Positions 10,927 to 22,530 are shown, counted from the first letter of the stretch. The stretch is 64,000 bases of DNA from Chaetoceros tenuissimus (GCA_021927905.1 BLLK01000023.1:496001-560000), one strand, 5' to 3'. Notes: generated by a model not told the origin, from the letters alone. Translations and numbers: made by a program.

Positions 10927-12465
10927 TTAGACAGGTTCTTCTACAGATCCACTCATCATTTCAGCAAGGCTATCATTCATCATTTTCCCTTCAGGGTCAT
11001 ATTTCTTCTGAAAATCCTTTAAAAAGTCAAGAGTTTCTTGTGAAAAGCCAGCCTTGGTGACATCGACAGCAAGCTTGTGGGGATGAGCAACACCACCTCG
11101 AGCAGTCATGAGTTCCTCAAAAGGCTTGGCAATTTTATCAAGCTCCTCTTGTCCAAGACCCTTGGGAGTGACAACATTCAAGTCAAACCAGACCACATCC
11201 CCAGCATGCGCTAAATGCGCGATTGCCTTGTCTTTGGGTGATGCCCGCAAGTGTATCTCTACAGTATATTCCACATGTTCAATAGCACGTGCAAGTAATG
11301 GCATAACTTCATTTGCTTTTTCAAAAGGAACAACATACTCCCATTCGGTATGATGCGGAGCAGGGTCATCAACGTATTGTCTGTAATATGTATCCACGAA
11401 AGCAACTACTTTGCAGAATTTTGGTGCCAACTTGTGAATGGCTTTTGGAAGAAAAGGTGATGCTTTGAACAGAAATACTCGTAGCAGACGATCCATGATT
11501 GCCGTTCGCCGGTCCTTTTCATATTCCTCAACTGACTTCTTTGCTAAATTCTACCAATTGAAAAACTTCATAGTCTCGACCTGGATAATTCCACCTTGCC
11601 ATCTGGTAATGATTACGTGTAAAAATATGAATTTATTATTGGCAGATATATAGAAACAAGATTGCATCATCTCATGAAACTTACAGAAAACAATGCACTG
11701 GATTCCCACCACTAGTTGAAATCAAAAGTGGATGGATCTTGAATTGGGGTTCGTTTCTCTTCAAGATAGTAAAATGGATCTAGCTCAAGTGTGACTTCGT
11801 AAATGATACCACCAATTCCAAAATTGACAGATTCCTCAGGACCGAGTTCAACGTCCTCTCCCTTGGCATTGATCATTTTGAACGATACAATTGAAGACGT
11901 GAAAGTGTCGAGTCTTCCTTGCCCCGTGGTCCCATGAGTGCCACCGCAGATGGCGCCCCCAATACTTTGACGATCATAGTTCCCCATGTTTTTGAGTGCC
12001 AAGCCCTTCTTTTCAAGGATGCGAATAGCATCTCGAATCTTGATTCCTGCTTCCACAGTGACAATATTCCCTTCAACTTTGATGACCTTGTTCATATTTT
12101 CAATGGAGATGAAAATACCTTCTGTTTCAAGCACGTTGCGAAACGAATGCCCGGATCCAATGCAGCGGAACTTGGAATTCTTGGCAACAAGATCTTTTTG
12201 GATAGCGAACTGGTTTTGGTGAAAACTCTTGATTTTTCTTATTGTGGAAGGGCTTTGGGATAATGCTTTTTGGGCGGCTTCCAAACCAGCGAGGCTGCTC
12301 GATGGGGTGATGATGCTCTACAATCTCGGCCATTCGGTCAATCGCTTCGTCGGCACTCATGCAACGAAAGAGGCGATGCCACAAATACATTAATCCGAAT
12401 TGAAACATCCATAGGATGAAGCGAATCCATTTGATGAATTCGGTGAAGCAATTTGTCTTGACCAT
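10927..12465 (-). pseudogene. Sugar-1,4-lactone oxidase (GULO/ALO-like), broken
   Basis: This is an FAD-linked aldonolactone oxidase/dehydrogenase, the enzyme type that makes ascorbate or its analogues from a sugar lactone. The N-terminus (MVKTNCFTEF) has a membrane-anchor-like segment. Then come the FAD-binding parts RWFGSRPKSIIPKP, FRCIGSGHSF and GGAICGGTHGTTG. The C-terminal part has the ALO-like PHHTEWEYVVPFEKA and YDPEGKMMNDSL. An intron appears to run from about 11683 (GTAAGT) to an acceptor near 11603. Three lesions are visible. One is an extra base in the CCC tract near 12250. The second is an in-frame TAG near 11715. The third is an indel near 11545 just before KSVEEYEKDRR. The usual C-terminal HWxK-like site reads AHPHKLA. 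A pseudogene is likely, though homopolymer errors could explain part of it. Confidence 0.7.
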
Positions 12466-12780
12466 TTTCTTGAGAGATTCAGTAAAACCAGCAGTGAGCA
12501 AAAGGATGTCAGCTCATTGTGATTTAACAAAGCAAGCAAAGATCGGAATTTATGGATAGAGTGAAGAACATTGTCAGATGATGATTTTGAGAAATAATGA
12601 AAAAAATGAGAAGCCCCTCTACCGAAGGGGTAAAAAATGAAAGATACTTTGATGATGACCCCCAAAAGATATACCTGCCATAGAACCGTTAGTGCTTCGG
12701 TCACTTTTGAAAAAGAATGGTGCTTCTATGTTATTCTTTGAAATGAATTCAAATAGCAAATAGTTCATCTTGAGTAAATA

Positions 12781-12822
12781 AATATTATATATATATATAT
12801 AATAAAAATATATGTATATATC
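12781..12822. repeat. AT-rich microsatellite
   Basis: A run of alternating TA (TATATATATATATA and variants) sits just before the duplicated 3' gene fragment. It may mark the left breakpoint of that duplication. Confidence 0.7.
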
Positions 12823-12825
12823 AGC

Positions 12826-13165
12826 GGTTTGAACATGGCTTGGACTGTAATTGAAGCTCACTTGATTGAAGGTTGTTTCTAATGTACGAGAAATCGAAAC
12901 GACCTATTTCTAATAGACAAAGACAGAAGAATTTTTTCATTTATGCTAGCGACAGTAGGTTCTTACGAGGTATACAATGATGGAGACATCAAGCTGACTT
13001 TACTCTATTACCTTATGCGCGACGATTTGTCATGGTTGCATTCTGCTTTGTCATGATCGTGTTAAAGTCGTCTGGGTACAAGGACAACCAAGCTTTACGC
13101 ATCATCTCAGTTTAGATCAATCGGGCATTATACTTTCTGCATTCTATAAGTAATGAACATATTTT
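12826..13165 (+). pseudogene. Duplicated 3' fragment of array copy 1
   Basis: About 230 bases here match the last 210 bases of the copy at 9516-10699, for example GTATACAATGATGGAGA.ATCAA and TTGTCATGGTTGCATTCTGC. The match continues into the 3' flank (AAGTCGTCTGG, then a weaker stretch to about 13165). No 5' part of the gene is present and the frame is not kept, with an early TAA and gaps. It is therefore a dead partial duplicate, most simply from unequal crossing-over. Divergence of roughly 15% by eye makes it older than the 20.7/22.9 kb pair. Confidence 0.8.
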
Positions 13166-13190
13166 TGAAAATAAAAAGAGAATAGAATTT

Positions 13191-13214
13191 GAGTCGGTAA
13201 ATAACGGTTAAAGC
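13191..13214 (+). promoter_or_regulatory. Shared upstream motif, copy 2
   Basis: Contains GTCGGTAAATAACGGTTA, identical over 24 bases to copy 4 at 20475-20498. It lies 121 bases before the ATG at 13312. Copies 2 and 4 could be identical simply because the genes are duplicates, but copies 1 and 3 stand before unrelated genes. Confidence 0.5.
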
Positions 13215-13311
13215 AAACTGCTTACTGCTTACTTTGGAAAATGGACATAATCATGTAAGGTAGACTAGATCTTTTATCTCATCTACAATATCATCAATAA
13301 TCGGTAAGAAG

Positions 13312-14814
13312 ATGCCGAGTCACTCTAACCTTTCTGGATCATCACGCGAGAATGATTCTTTGACTAACCAAGATACAACCAAAGAAGTGACCATGACTGC
13401 TACTGTTACTGATGGTACCACACATCCAAGAATGAAACCGCTTCTGCTGCTACTTGTCATACTGACGAAACAAAGTCAGATCAACAAGTTACAACTATTA
13501 TCACTCTAACGGAGAAACTAGATAGACTAGAGAATTTTGAAAAGTCTTTATTCGCACTCTCCAAGACTATCGAAACAAATAAGAGTTCATATAGAGAGGA
13601 TACTCCTGAGAACAATGACGAAGTCAACAACAGTGTTTCGTTCTATTTGAGTAAGTTCTTCATCAATTTAGAATCGAGCGATATTGAAGACGAGGAGCAG
13701 AAGGAGAGACTAGAGAGCTGGATCAACAAGTACCCTAAATCACTCGGAGCTATAAATTGGAACTATGTTGAGGGAGGGTATGAAGACTATGATCATAGTA
13801 CTGAGGAATATAGGAAAAAGGAGAAAAAACATCCATTTGTACTACGTGAGATTATACTCAAGAAGAAGTTTGAGCTTATTGAGTTCTTTGTAGAAATTGG
13901 GAAAGGATGGTTCAACGACAGTCTAAGAGGTGGATTACTGAAAGATCTAAGAAAGTCTAGATGGCAAGGTTTAGATTATGATGTGCTTAGCTTCTACTCG
14001 GAAAAAATTGGTCCAACAGCTCTAGACGTTCTAGTTTATGGTGGCTTTACTGATGCAGATGAATCTATTCCTATTCAAATCTTGACTGTTCTAAAAGACA
14101 AGGACCTTTTTCGGAAAGGCGATATTCAAAAATATGTTGTTGACAAAGGCTTGTTTGGCGAGAACCAATTCCGACGAAATTGAAACAGGGATTGCAAAGA
14201 AAAGATTTGAATATCTTCTTAGGATGAACCCACTAAGTTTACTCTATCCTACGACAAAAGGAGATTATATCATTTTTGCAGCAGAAATAAAAGATAGACA
14301 CATAAAGTTTTATGATCATGACCATCATAATGGGGAATGCATCCCAAACCATCATACTGAGGAGTACGTCGCAGATGGTGTAATTAGCAGAAGACGTGAT
14401 CGCAAAATGAAAGCATGGACTCCTCCACTGATGATATTTCTTGCTACTAGAGCGTTGGCGTATTTCGAAATCGCTCTCACCGCTGCCCTCAAAGTCTTTG
14501 GGAAAGAGTTGGGGTTACTCTTACTTCAGGACAAAAGCCGTTACCCTATAGTAAGCAATGCTGTACTACTAACGCATGTCAAGAGACGTTACGGTATCGA
14601 CAGGGCGTGGAATGTGGTCCAGAGAGCTTTTGAAGCTATACCGAATTACAATGTATTATTACAATTCAATAAGAAAAAGAATACCTTCCCATTCATGCTG
14701 GCTGCGAAATCATTTGTTCTATGCTGTGACGATGGTGATATCAAGTTGACCTTGTTGTATCATCTTCTTCGCAAGGACTTTTCATGGTTAGAGTCAGCTT
14801 CGCCATCAGCATAG
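13312..14814 (+). pseudogene. Array family copy 2, two frame interruptions
   Basis: Closest relative of the intact copy at 20687: both start M(P/S)(S/T)HSN.SGS..ENDSLT and share EKLDRLENFEKS, ETNKSSYREDTPENND, GPTALDVL, LLTKACLAR, YFEIALTAALKVFGKELGLL and KRRYGIDRAWNVV. The frame changes twice: near 13425-13432, before NETASAATCHTDETK, and near 14125-14135. At the second site, alignment with the intact copy shows a 2-base loss just before TTGTTGACAAAGGC. A 2-base gap away from a homopolymer points to real decay rather than only sequencing noise. Function unknown; see the intact copy for the domain description. Confidence 0.8.
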
Positions 14815-14819
14815 TATCA

Positions 14820-15115
14820 GTATGAGTATTTGCACTTCGAATATGGTTGAATCAGATTTTGGGAAGTAATATGATAAAGTCTGATCACTACCAAGCAAAC
14901 AATAGATCTTTTGGGGAATGATGTATTTGTAAATAGGCAGAATAAAATCGAATGGGTAGGTTTCATAAATAAGTTGTACTAGGATCATGTAAAAAAATGA
15001 GAATCAAGTAAATAAACTAGCAATATATTGTATATTCAATTTTTTATATTTATTTATCAAATATGAAACTATTTGCTATGAATTCATTGAAAAAGAAAAG
15101 ATAAATTGGTTCTAA
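14820..15115 (+). repeat. Duplicated 3' flank, unit a
   Basis: The downstream region of copy 2 (TTGGGAAGTAATATGATAAAGT.., ACCAAGCAAACAATAGATC.., GAATAAAATCGAATG..) recurs after copies 3 and 4 at 22200-22530 and 24085-24420. The duplication unit therefore included about 300 bases of 3' flank. Confidence 0.75.
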
Positions 15116-15130
15116 ATATTTTATGAAGTT

Positions 15131-15152
15131 GAGTCGTTAAATTACGGTTATA
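15131..15152 (+). promoter_or_regulatory. Shared upstream motif, copy 3
   Basis: Reads GAGTCGTTAAATTACGGTTA, 106 bases before the ERCC6L2-like ATG. It differs from copies 2 and 4 at two or three positions. The downstream gene is unrelated to the array family, which argues that the motif is a promoter element rather than a relic of duplication. Confidence 0.45.
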
Positions 15153-15236
15153 CATCTGACTGGGACTACGTACTGACCAACGCGGCCAAAATGAAAAAAA
15201 TGGAAGAAGCAATCATCGAATCCTTTTCCTTGCAAA

Positions 15237-18200
15237 ATGGAAGACTGGCAAAGGAGAAGACTTCAAAATGAACGAAGGAAAAAGAGAGATGAAGAACTCA
15301 AAAAGAAAAAGGAACAGGCCGGACTCCTCTCTTCTTCTAGATCCACCCAACCTAAATCTAAACAAAGTAGCATGGATCAGAAACGACTCAAGGAGGCTAA
15401 AGAGAATGCGGCAGCTGATAGAGGTTTACGATTGATTCGAGAAATGAATTTAAAAGAAATGAATTTGAAAATGAAGAGGACTTGTTTTGTCGATTCAAGT
15501 ACTTTATTTTCATCGAGTCCAAGAGATTCTTTCAAGTCTTTAAAAAAGCCATTGCCGAAAAAGGCATCTCCATTACATTCGTTTTACAGTTCTGATTCCG
15601 ATCAAGAATTTACACGCCAATTGGAGGAGAAAAAGAGCAATCCGAGAAATTCTTTGAAATTGTTAAAAAAGCCATCACCGAAAAAGCCAAAGAATTCATT
15701 TCTACACTATGAATCCGATGAAGAATATGCCATGCTGGGTGCCAAGATTGAACAAGAAAAAATAGAGAAACAATTAGTTTCAAATGTAGATTGGAAGGAA
15801 ACAAAATCTAAAAAGCAACCGAAGTCGAAGCGAAAGTCGGTGCCTAAAAAGAACTTTGATTCGGATGAGGATAGTATAGACAGTATGGATCGGAAACCTA
15901 GAGCCAAGCCCGACTTGTTCAAGGGACGTCAGAAGCACGATTCGGATAGTTATGACTCGATGTCTGAAAATGATATTCCAATGAAATCAATTACGGTGCA
16001 CAAGAAACTTGATGATGATGATTCGTACGATGGTCAAGAAGATATGGCGAAACAAAAGAGGCATGTTTCACCGAATGAATCTTTTAAAAGAAAATCTCCA
16101 AAGGCACGTACTAGACAAGTTCGACGAGAGGTATCTTCGGATGATTCCGATACTGAAGAGGATATGATGGCTTATTCTCGAAGAATGCGCAATCTCGACA
16201 AGAAAGCGCAATATTCTTCTAGTGAAGGTGAAGAAGAGGAGGTGCAAAGTGAACAGAGTCGATCTCCAAAGAATCAAGGTGGTAGAGACAAGAAAGAACA
16301 CAAGCGTAAATCATCATCTAATAGAAGCTCCAAGAGCAAGAGTAAACCTTCTCCAGTGAAACAAAAGCCAGATGATTTATGGAGTGATGACGATGTTGTC
16401 TCCTCTGCAAGTTCAATTCAAGACGACAAGTCAACATCGGCCATGAATGACTGGGATGCGGCTGTTGCATATATCAACAAATCGCCATCACCTGTCAAGA
16501 AGAAAAGGAACAAGAAACAAACAAAGAAAAAAGTTCGACCTTCCAAAGAATTTGACTATGATTCTGAAGTGGATGAGTTTGCAGATGAGGCTGCTTTGGA
16601 GCAAGAGTTGAAACCGCACTTTGAGAATCCAAAGTGGTTGTCGGAATGTATTCCTTTGCCGTTGAAGAATCCACTGGCCGAACAAGACGGGGAGGGAGAT
16701 CAAGAACAAGGTGGAGATGCAGCTGCAGATATGAAGCACTCGATTCCAGCTTCCATCAATCGCTACCTCAAAGTTTATCAGCAGGAAGGAGTACGATTTA
16801 TTTATAAACTTTTGATGCAAGGATATGGATCGGTATTGGGAGATGATATGGGTAAGTACTAAGAAGAGTACCTTATGCACTATCTATGCAAGTTGGAAAC
16901 GAATGTGCTAACAACAACATACTCAAAGGTCTAGGCAAGACTGTACAAATTATTGCACTAATTGCTGCTTTGCAAAATAAAAAGGGAAACAAGTGTGATT
17001 TAAAAGAGATTCGGGAAAGACAAGAAGCAATTATGAATTACTTTGCAAAAGTGAAGGCGGATCAAGAGGATACTTTATTGCGTGGGGGGATAATTGCGAA
17101 AACGACGGATGCTCTTCCAGAGCTTCCATACTCTCCAATTCTAGTCATTGTACCTCCACTTGTATTCACAAATTGGGAAAAAGAGTTCAAAACATGGGGA
17201 TACTTTGCAGTGGCTTCTTATAGAGATGCTAATCGAGCAATTGCAATTGAACGGATTTCCTGTGGAATGGAAGACATTATGCTCTGTGGCAGTTCCATGC
17301 TGAAGAAGGAAAAGGACTTGAATGAGTTGTTGACCATTCAGTGGAGCCTCATTATCGTTGATGAGTTTCATGACTATAAGAACCATACAACTAAATTATC
17401 CAAGGCTCTGGAAACACTTCGTAATGCTTCACAGTGTCCAATTGTTGGGATGACAGGTACTATCATGTCAAATGAATATCAAGAGCTCTACAATCTTATA
17501 GATATTGTGCAGCCTGGACTTCTCGGAGAGCGGACCGATTTTAGACGAGACTATGCTAGACCCCTTCATCTTCTTCGACCGAAAGACTCCAAGCCTGATG
17601 TACTTGCATTGGGAAACGCTCGCAATGAAGAACTGAAGACTGCATTAAAGAATGTGTTTCTTAAAAGAGAAAAATCAATGTACCTTGAGGACGATCTCCC
17701 TACAAAGTAAGTGAAAAATGTTTGATGAAACAGTTGATTTATTTTCAATCCCATAATTTGGCTAATAATCTTTTGAAAAGAAAACAAAAGATTGTCTTTT
17801 GCGAACTGAGTGAATTGCAAAAGGAACTTTATCAGCATATCATTTACAATCTCACAGAGTATCAGTTTCTTCGAACATGTAATATGCCCTGTGATTGTGG
17901 GGTGAATAGAAAGTTTTTCTTGAAATTAAGAAGCCTTCCGACGAAAGCTGTCCAAATTGAGTTTACAAGACAGAATAAAGAGAAAATAACTTTAAGAAAA
18001 GAATGCTGTTACACTGTTCCTGAAGGTGATGATGTCGTGTTTTGGCCAGCTCAACACGAGGATGATAAAATATGCCAGACGTGCCCAGGTTGTATCACTC
18101 TACCAGCTCTACAGAAACTGAATCTATTGGCTTCCCATGCCTCTTTCTTACAAGTCGATAAAGATCCAGATCATGTACGTAAAGAGAGTGATAAGAAGAA

Positions 18201-20085
18201 ACTCAAGAAAGATTTAGCGTTTGCCAAGGTAGCAATCCCGAAGCACTTGCTAAAATTCATGCCCGGCAAGTCTTATACTCGAAAGACTTCTATTTTCGAT
18301 GATCATAGTTTACTGAGTGGCAAAATGAAAGTGTTATCCTACTTCCTTAGAAAGGTGAGCAAGTATGAATTGCATTTAAAAGAGTTCACACCTCCAAATT
18401 CTCAATTTTTTTATTTCCTTTCATAGTTTGAAAAGCGAGGGGATCGAGTTCTTTTATTCTCGTACTCGACCGTGACTTTAGATATGATTCAACATTTCAT
18501 CAAAGAGAAAGGATACTCTCACTTGCGCATAGACGGTTCAGTAAAAAATAAGCAGGATTTGGTAGACAAGTATCAAGAAAATGACGATATCTTTTTGTTC
18601 CTCATTTCCACTAAAGCTGGCGGAGTGGGACTCAACCTGACCGCAGCGGTGAGTAGTTATTTTAAAGTGAAATTACTACTTCATTCAATTGTGAATCATC
18701 TCATAGTTCAAACTTTCTCCACAGAACAAAGTAATTATTTTCGATGTTGGTTGGAATCCAAGTTCAGATGAACAAGCACAGGATAGATCTTATCGAATTG
18801 GACAAGATAAAGACGTCGAGGTCATTCGTTTCGTTTCCAAAGGTACCATCGAGGAGATAAAGTATATGAGGCAGTTGTATAAGGTGCATTTGAAACAGCA
18901 AACGCTAGCTTCGGACGAGTACACTGCTAATGAACCACCACAAATTTTCCGTGGTGTCGATAAAGACAAGAATAGAAAAGGAGGTGAGTTTGGTGTACAC
19001 ACAATTATGATTATTGGCAAGCATATTCCAAAGCTGACAATCTTCCGGTAGAACTATTTGGAATTGAGAACTTACTCAAGTTCAAGGATGGGTCTTTTAT
19101 GGAGGACTTTTGGAAAGCTGCCGAGGCTCCGAAAAGAAGTGAAAATGATAAGGAAGCGATTGACGAAGAAGATATTGTTGCTGCGATGAATGGCGCCAAA
19201 GAGAACGGAATGGAAAAGCTTTTCGAGGATGAAGACGGAACAGATGATATTGAAAATGTCGTCAACAATTACTTTGAAAAGCATAAAACGTTGGAACATG
19301 TTGATGACAGCGAAGAGGAAAATGAGTTTGAAGGTGTCAACTATGAAGATTTCCTTCGAAAGGATAAGGGTGGAGCGGCATTACAAGAAGGTGATCAGGG
19401 ATTTTACGAAGAGATGGGTGCATTCTCTCAAAATGTTGCAGATGCCGAGATGGAATTTGTCGACGACAATGAAAACTCGGAGAGTGTAGAAAAAGAGACA
19501 AGAACAGAACGAGAGATAAATGAAGTCAAATTAGAATCCAAAGAAAATGATTCAAGAATCCAAGTAAAAACAGAATTTGATACGAGCGAGATGAATACTC
19601 AAGAGTGCCAAACTAGTCTGCTCGCAGAGATTGACTCCTCCATTGGATATCAGTACACACCACAATGCAGTCAAGAAGGGAAGAAGTTGCTGTCGTCACT
19701 GACGAGCGCTGAAGAGTCCAAAATAAAAGAGAAGTCTTGTAATACAGAGACCAGTATAGAGAAAGAGGCTCACGAACAAACAGTAGCTTCAAAGAGAGGC
19801 CATGAAATCAAAGGTTTTCCTCGGCAACAGGACAATGAAAAGAAGAGTAAAAAGAGTAGTGGTAATCCCTTCTTGGAGAAGGAAAATGAGGGGTTGGTAA
19901 ATTCTGAAAATACTGTGGATGATGATATCCAGACCAAGACTCCTAAGATTACGTTCACATCTAGTCCATCGAGAAGATCTGCAAAACCTACAAAGGAGGC
20001 TCTTGGAAAAAAGCGAAAAGCAGAGACAAAGTCATTCTCGTCAAAGAAATTTCTCCACATACCATCCTACTGGAAGGGAAAGTAG
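15237..20085 (+). CDS. ERCC6L2-like SNF2-family DNA translocase, 6 exons
   Basis: Exons 15237-16851, 16929-17706, 17781-18354, 18427-18648, 18725-18983 and 19052-20085 join in frame to 1493 aa. The introns are 68-77 nt. The first 500 residues are a charged Ser/Lys/Asp-rich tail with two related PRDSFKSLKKPLPKK and PRNSLKLLKKPSPKK blocks. The ATPase follows: DDMGLGKT (motif I), VDEFH in place of DEAH (motif II), GMTGTIMSN (III), then helicase-C with STKAGGVGLNL and QAQDRSYRIGQ (VI). Between the lobes lies a Cys-rich insert (CDCGVNRKFF..KICQTCPGC), as in ERCC6L2 and plant SWITCH2. ERCC6L2 acts in DNA break and transcription-linked repair in the nucleus. The C-terminal 330 residues are acidic. 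A short upstream ORF from 15191 overlaps the start in another frame and may damp translation. The SNF2 call is certain; the ERCC6L2 subfamily is likely. Confidence 0.85.
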
Positions 20086-20474
20086 AGTAAGGTATGCTGC
20101 ATCACACTGCAAGACAGAGTAGCCATTGCTGTTATTTATATTGTAAAGTAAAGTACTTGTAACTCTACTCGATCTTACCAAGACATTGCTCGGCTTTAAG
20201 TGCTTTGTACCTCCGAAGCTAGTTCTCACTGACAGGCCACTTAGCTGTACATCTTTTGCAGCAGTAATAATGTCTTGACAAGAAACCATCAGTCCATCAT
20301 TGCGTCCTCCACTGATATTTGCTTTTTCAGCTGCTTTTCTATTGAGCAGCAGTATTGTACTTGATCTTTTCTCCCTCTTGCAAGACTTAGATATATCATC
20401 CAGGGCGAAGAAGAGCCGGATCTGAGAGATGAGCCTTTTTATGAATGAAATTAAAATTTCGAAAAAGGGAAGTT
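20086..20474. other. Intergenic, nothing clear
   Basis: 3' region of the SNF2 gene and 5' region of the next array copy. No open frame of note and no repeat other than the motif starting at 20475. Confidence 0.4.
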
Positions 20475-20498
20475 GAGTCGGTAAATAACGGTTAAAGC
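20475..20498 (+). promoter_or_regulatory. Shared upstream motif, copy 4
   Basis: Contains GTCGGTAAATAACGGTTA, 212 bases before the ATG at 20687. It matches copy 2 over its full length, while the DNA between motif and start codon differs in length by about 90 bases. Confidence 0.5.
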
Positions 20499-20686
20499 CG
20501 CCTGTGTTGTTGACACACTAATAGCTAGACACAGCCAAACCGCAAATAAATTCTAAATGAACTAGTGAACTCCAACTGAAACTTCTCTCAATTATTCTAT
20601 CACAATTCTCAAAGTTGAACACTCTTACTCGTAGAATTGCTTAGACTATCATCTCTAATTACAATTTTTCAATCATTGGTCAGGAG

Positions 20687-22195
20687 ATGTCGACTCACTC
20701 TAATCATTCTGGATCGTTACATGAGAATGATTCTTTGACTCGTCAAGACACCGTACCTGCTGTTGCTACCATCACTTCGTCTGCTGCCACTAGTAGTAGT
20801 CCTACTAACGATACAGAGAATGATCAGCAAATCACAACCACGACCAGCCTCAAGGAGAAACTAGATAGACTAGAGAATTTTGAAAAGTCTTCATTTGCAC
20901 TCTCAAAGACTATCGAAACAAACAAGAGTTCGTACAGAGAGGATACTCCCGAGAACAATGACGAAATCAACGACAGTGTTTCATTCTATTTGAGTAAGTT
21001 CTTACTCGATCTCGAAGCGAGCGATCTCGAAGATAAGGAGCAGAAGAAGAGACTGAAGAAGTGGATCGCCAAGTATCCTAAATCACTCGGAGCTATTTAT
21101 TGGAACTATGTTGCAGGACCTGACTATGATGGCTATGATGAAGATGACTATGATAACATGGCTGAGGTTCTTCGAGAGAAACATGAGAAAGACGAGAAAA
21201 AATATCCATTTCAACTACGTGAAGCTTTATACAAAAAGAAATTTGAGCTAATTGTGTTCTTTGTAGAAATTGGGCAGTGGTGGTTCGGGAGTCTAAAAGG
21301 TGGATTACTAAAAGATCTAAGAAAGTCTGGTTGGGATGGTTTAGATTCTATTCGTACACTTGGCTTTTACTTGGACAAAGTGCCTGGTCCAACAGCTCTA
21401 GATGTTCTAATTTATGGTGATCTTACTGAAGGAGATGAATCCATCCCTATTCAAATCTTGAATGCTCTAAAAGATAAGGAACTCTTTCGGAAATGCGATA
21501 TTAAAAAACAGAAGTTGTTGACAAAGGCATGTTTGGCGAGAAATGTCGAGTTCGACACCTGCAAAATTGAAACAGGGATTGCAAAGAAAAGATTAGAATA
21601 TCTTGTCAAGATGTACCCACAAGGTTTACTCAATGACACAACAAAAGGCAATTATGACATTTGTGCTAAAGAAATACACGATAGATGCATTATGTTTGTT
21701 GATCACGACCGTCAGAATGACGAATACGTTGCAAATCATCATACAAAGGAATACGTCGCAGATGGAAGACTTGACTGGCGTCAGAGCAAAGTATGGACTC
21801 CTCCACTGATGATATTTCTTGCTACTAGAGCTTTGGTGTACTTTGAAATTGCTCTCGCCACTGCCCTCAAAGTCTTTGGGAAAGAGTTAGGGTTGCTCTT
21901 ACTTCAGGACAATAGCAAAGAGCCTTTGGTAAATAATGCTGTTCTACTAACGCATGTCAAGAGACGTTATGGTATCGACAGGGCGTGGAACGTTGTCCAG
22001 ACAGCTTTTGAAGCTATGCCGAATTGCAATGTATTACTACAATTCGATAAGGAAAAGAATGCCTTTCCATTCATGCTGGCTGCAGAGTCACTTGCGTTCT
22101 CTCACGATGATGGTGATATCAAGTTGACCTTGTTGTATTATCTTCTTCGTGAAGATTTGTCATGGTCCGATGTGTTTTCTCAGCAGTCAGTATAG
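20687..22195 (+). CDS. Array family copy 3, intact, unrecognised helical protein
   Basis: An uninterrupted single exon of 502 aa, the full-length reference for the family. I do not know the function. Residues 1-60 are Ser/Thr-rich and disordered. From about 65 there are helical blocks in a fixed order: EKLDRLENFEKS, YLSKFLLDLEASDLEDKEQK, WIAKYPKSLGAIYWNYV, YPFQLREALYKKKFELIVFF, LKGGLLKDL, GPTALDVLIYG, LLTKACLAR, TPPLMIFLATRALVYFEIAL, LGLLLLQDNS, HVKRRYGIDRAWNVV and FPFMLAAESLAF, ending DGDIKLTLLYYLLREDLSW. The repeated short helix pairs look like a degenerate ankyrin- or HEAT-like solenoid. No signal peptide or membrane span is seen. The start is supported by the near-identical start of copy 2. 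Confidence 0.8.
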   Translation: MSTHSNHSGSLHENDSLTRQDTVPAVATITSSAATSSSPTNDTENDQQITTTTSLKEKLDRLENFEKSSFALSKTIETNKSSYREDTPENNDEINDSVSFYLSKFLLDLEASDLEDKEQKKRLKKWIAKYPKSLGAIYWNYVAGPDYDGYDEDDYDNMAEVLREKHEKDEKKYPFQLREALYKKKFELIVFFVEIGQWWFGSLKGGLLKDLRKSGWDGLDSIRTLGFYLDKVPGPTALDVLIYGDLTEGDESIPIQILNALKDKELFRKCDIKKQKLLTKACLARNVEFDTCKIETGIAKKRLEYLVKMYPQGLLNDTTKGNYDICAKEIHDRCIMFVDHDRQNDEYVANHHTKEYVADGRLDWRQSKVWTPPLMIFLATRALVYFEIALATALKVFGKELGLLLLQDNSKEPLVNNAVLLTHVKRRYGIDRAWNVVQTAFEAMPNCNVLLQFDKEKNAFPFMLAAESLAFSHDDGDIKLTLLYYLLREDLSWSDVFSQQSV

Positions 22196-22199
22196 TTTT

Positions 22200-22530
22200 G
22201 CTGAGTAGTATTATACAATATGGCTCAATCAGATGAAAAATTACATATTTTGGGAAATAATATGATAAAGTCTGATCGGACATTATGCTTTGCTCAATGT
22301 TATTCTTACCAAGCAAGCAATAGATCTTTAGGGGAAGATGTAATTGTAAACAGACAGAATAAAATCAAATTCAAATGAGTAGGCTGAATAGAATAGAAAT
22401 TGTACTAGGATAATGTAAAAATGAGAATCAAGAAAACAAAGTAGCATTTATATTATATATTCAATTTTATACATTTATTCACTCAAGATGAACTTTTTGC
22501 TATTTGAAAAATCATTAAAGAATAAGATAG
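22200..22530 (+). repeat. Duplicated 3' flank, unit b
   Basis: Second copy of the downstream repeat: TTTTGGGAAATAATATGATA.., ACCAAGCAAGCAATAGATC.., GAATCAAGAAAACAAAG... It aligns with 14820-15115 and 24085-24420. Confidence 0.75.

Noticed and set aside
12619-12861. 80-codon minus-strand frame with YIYFYYIYIYN
   Set aside because: Product of the TA microsatellite read as protein.
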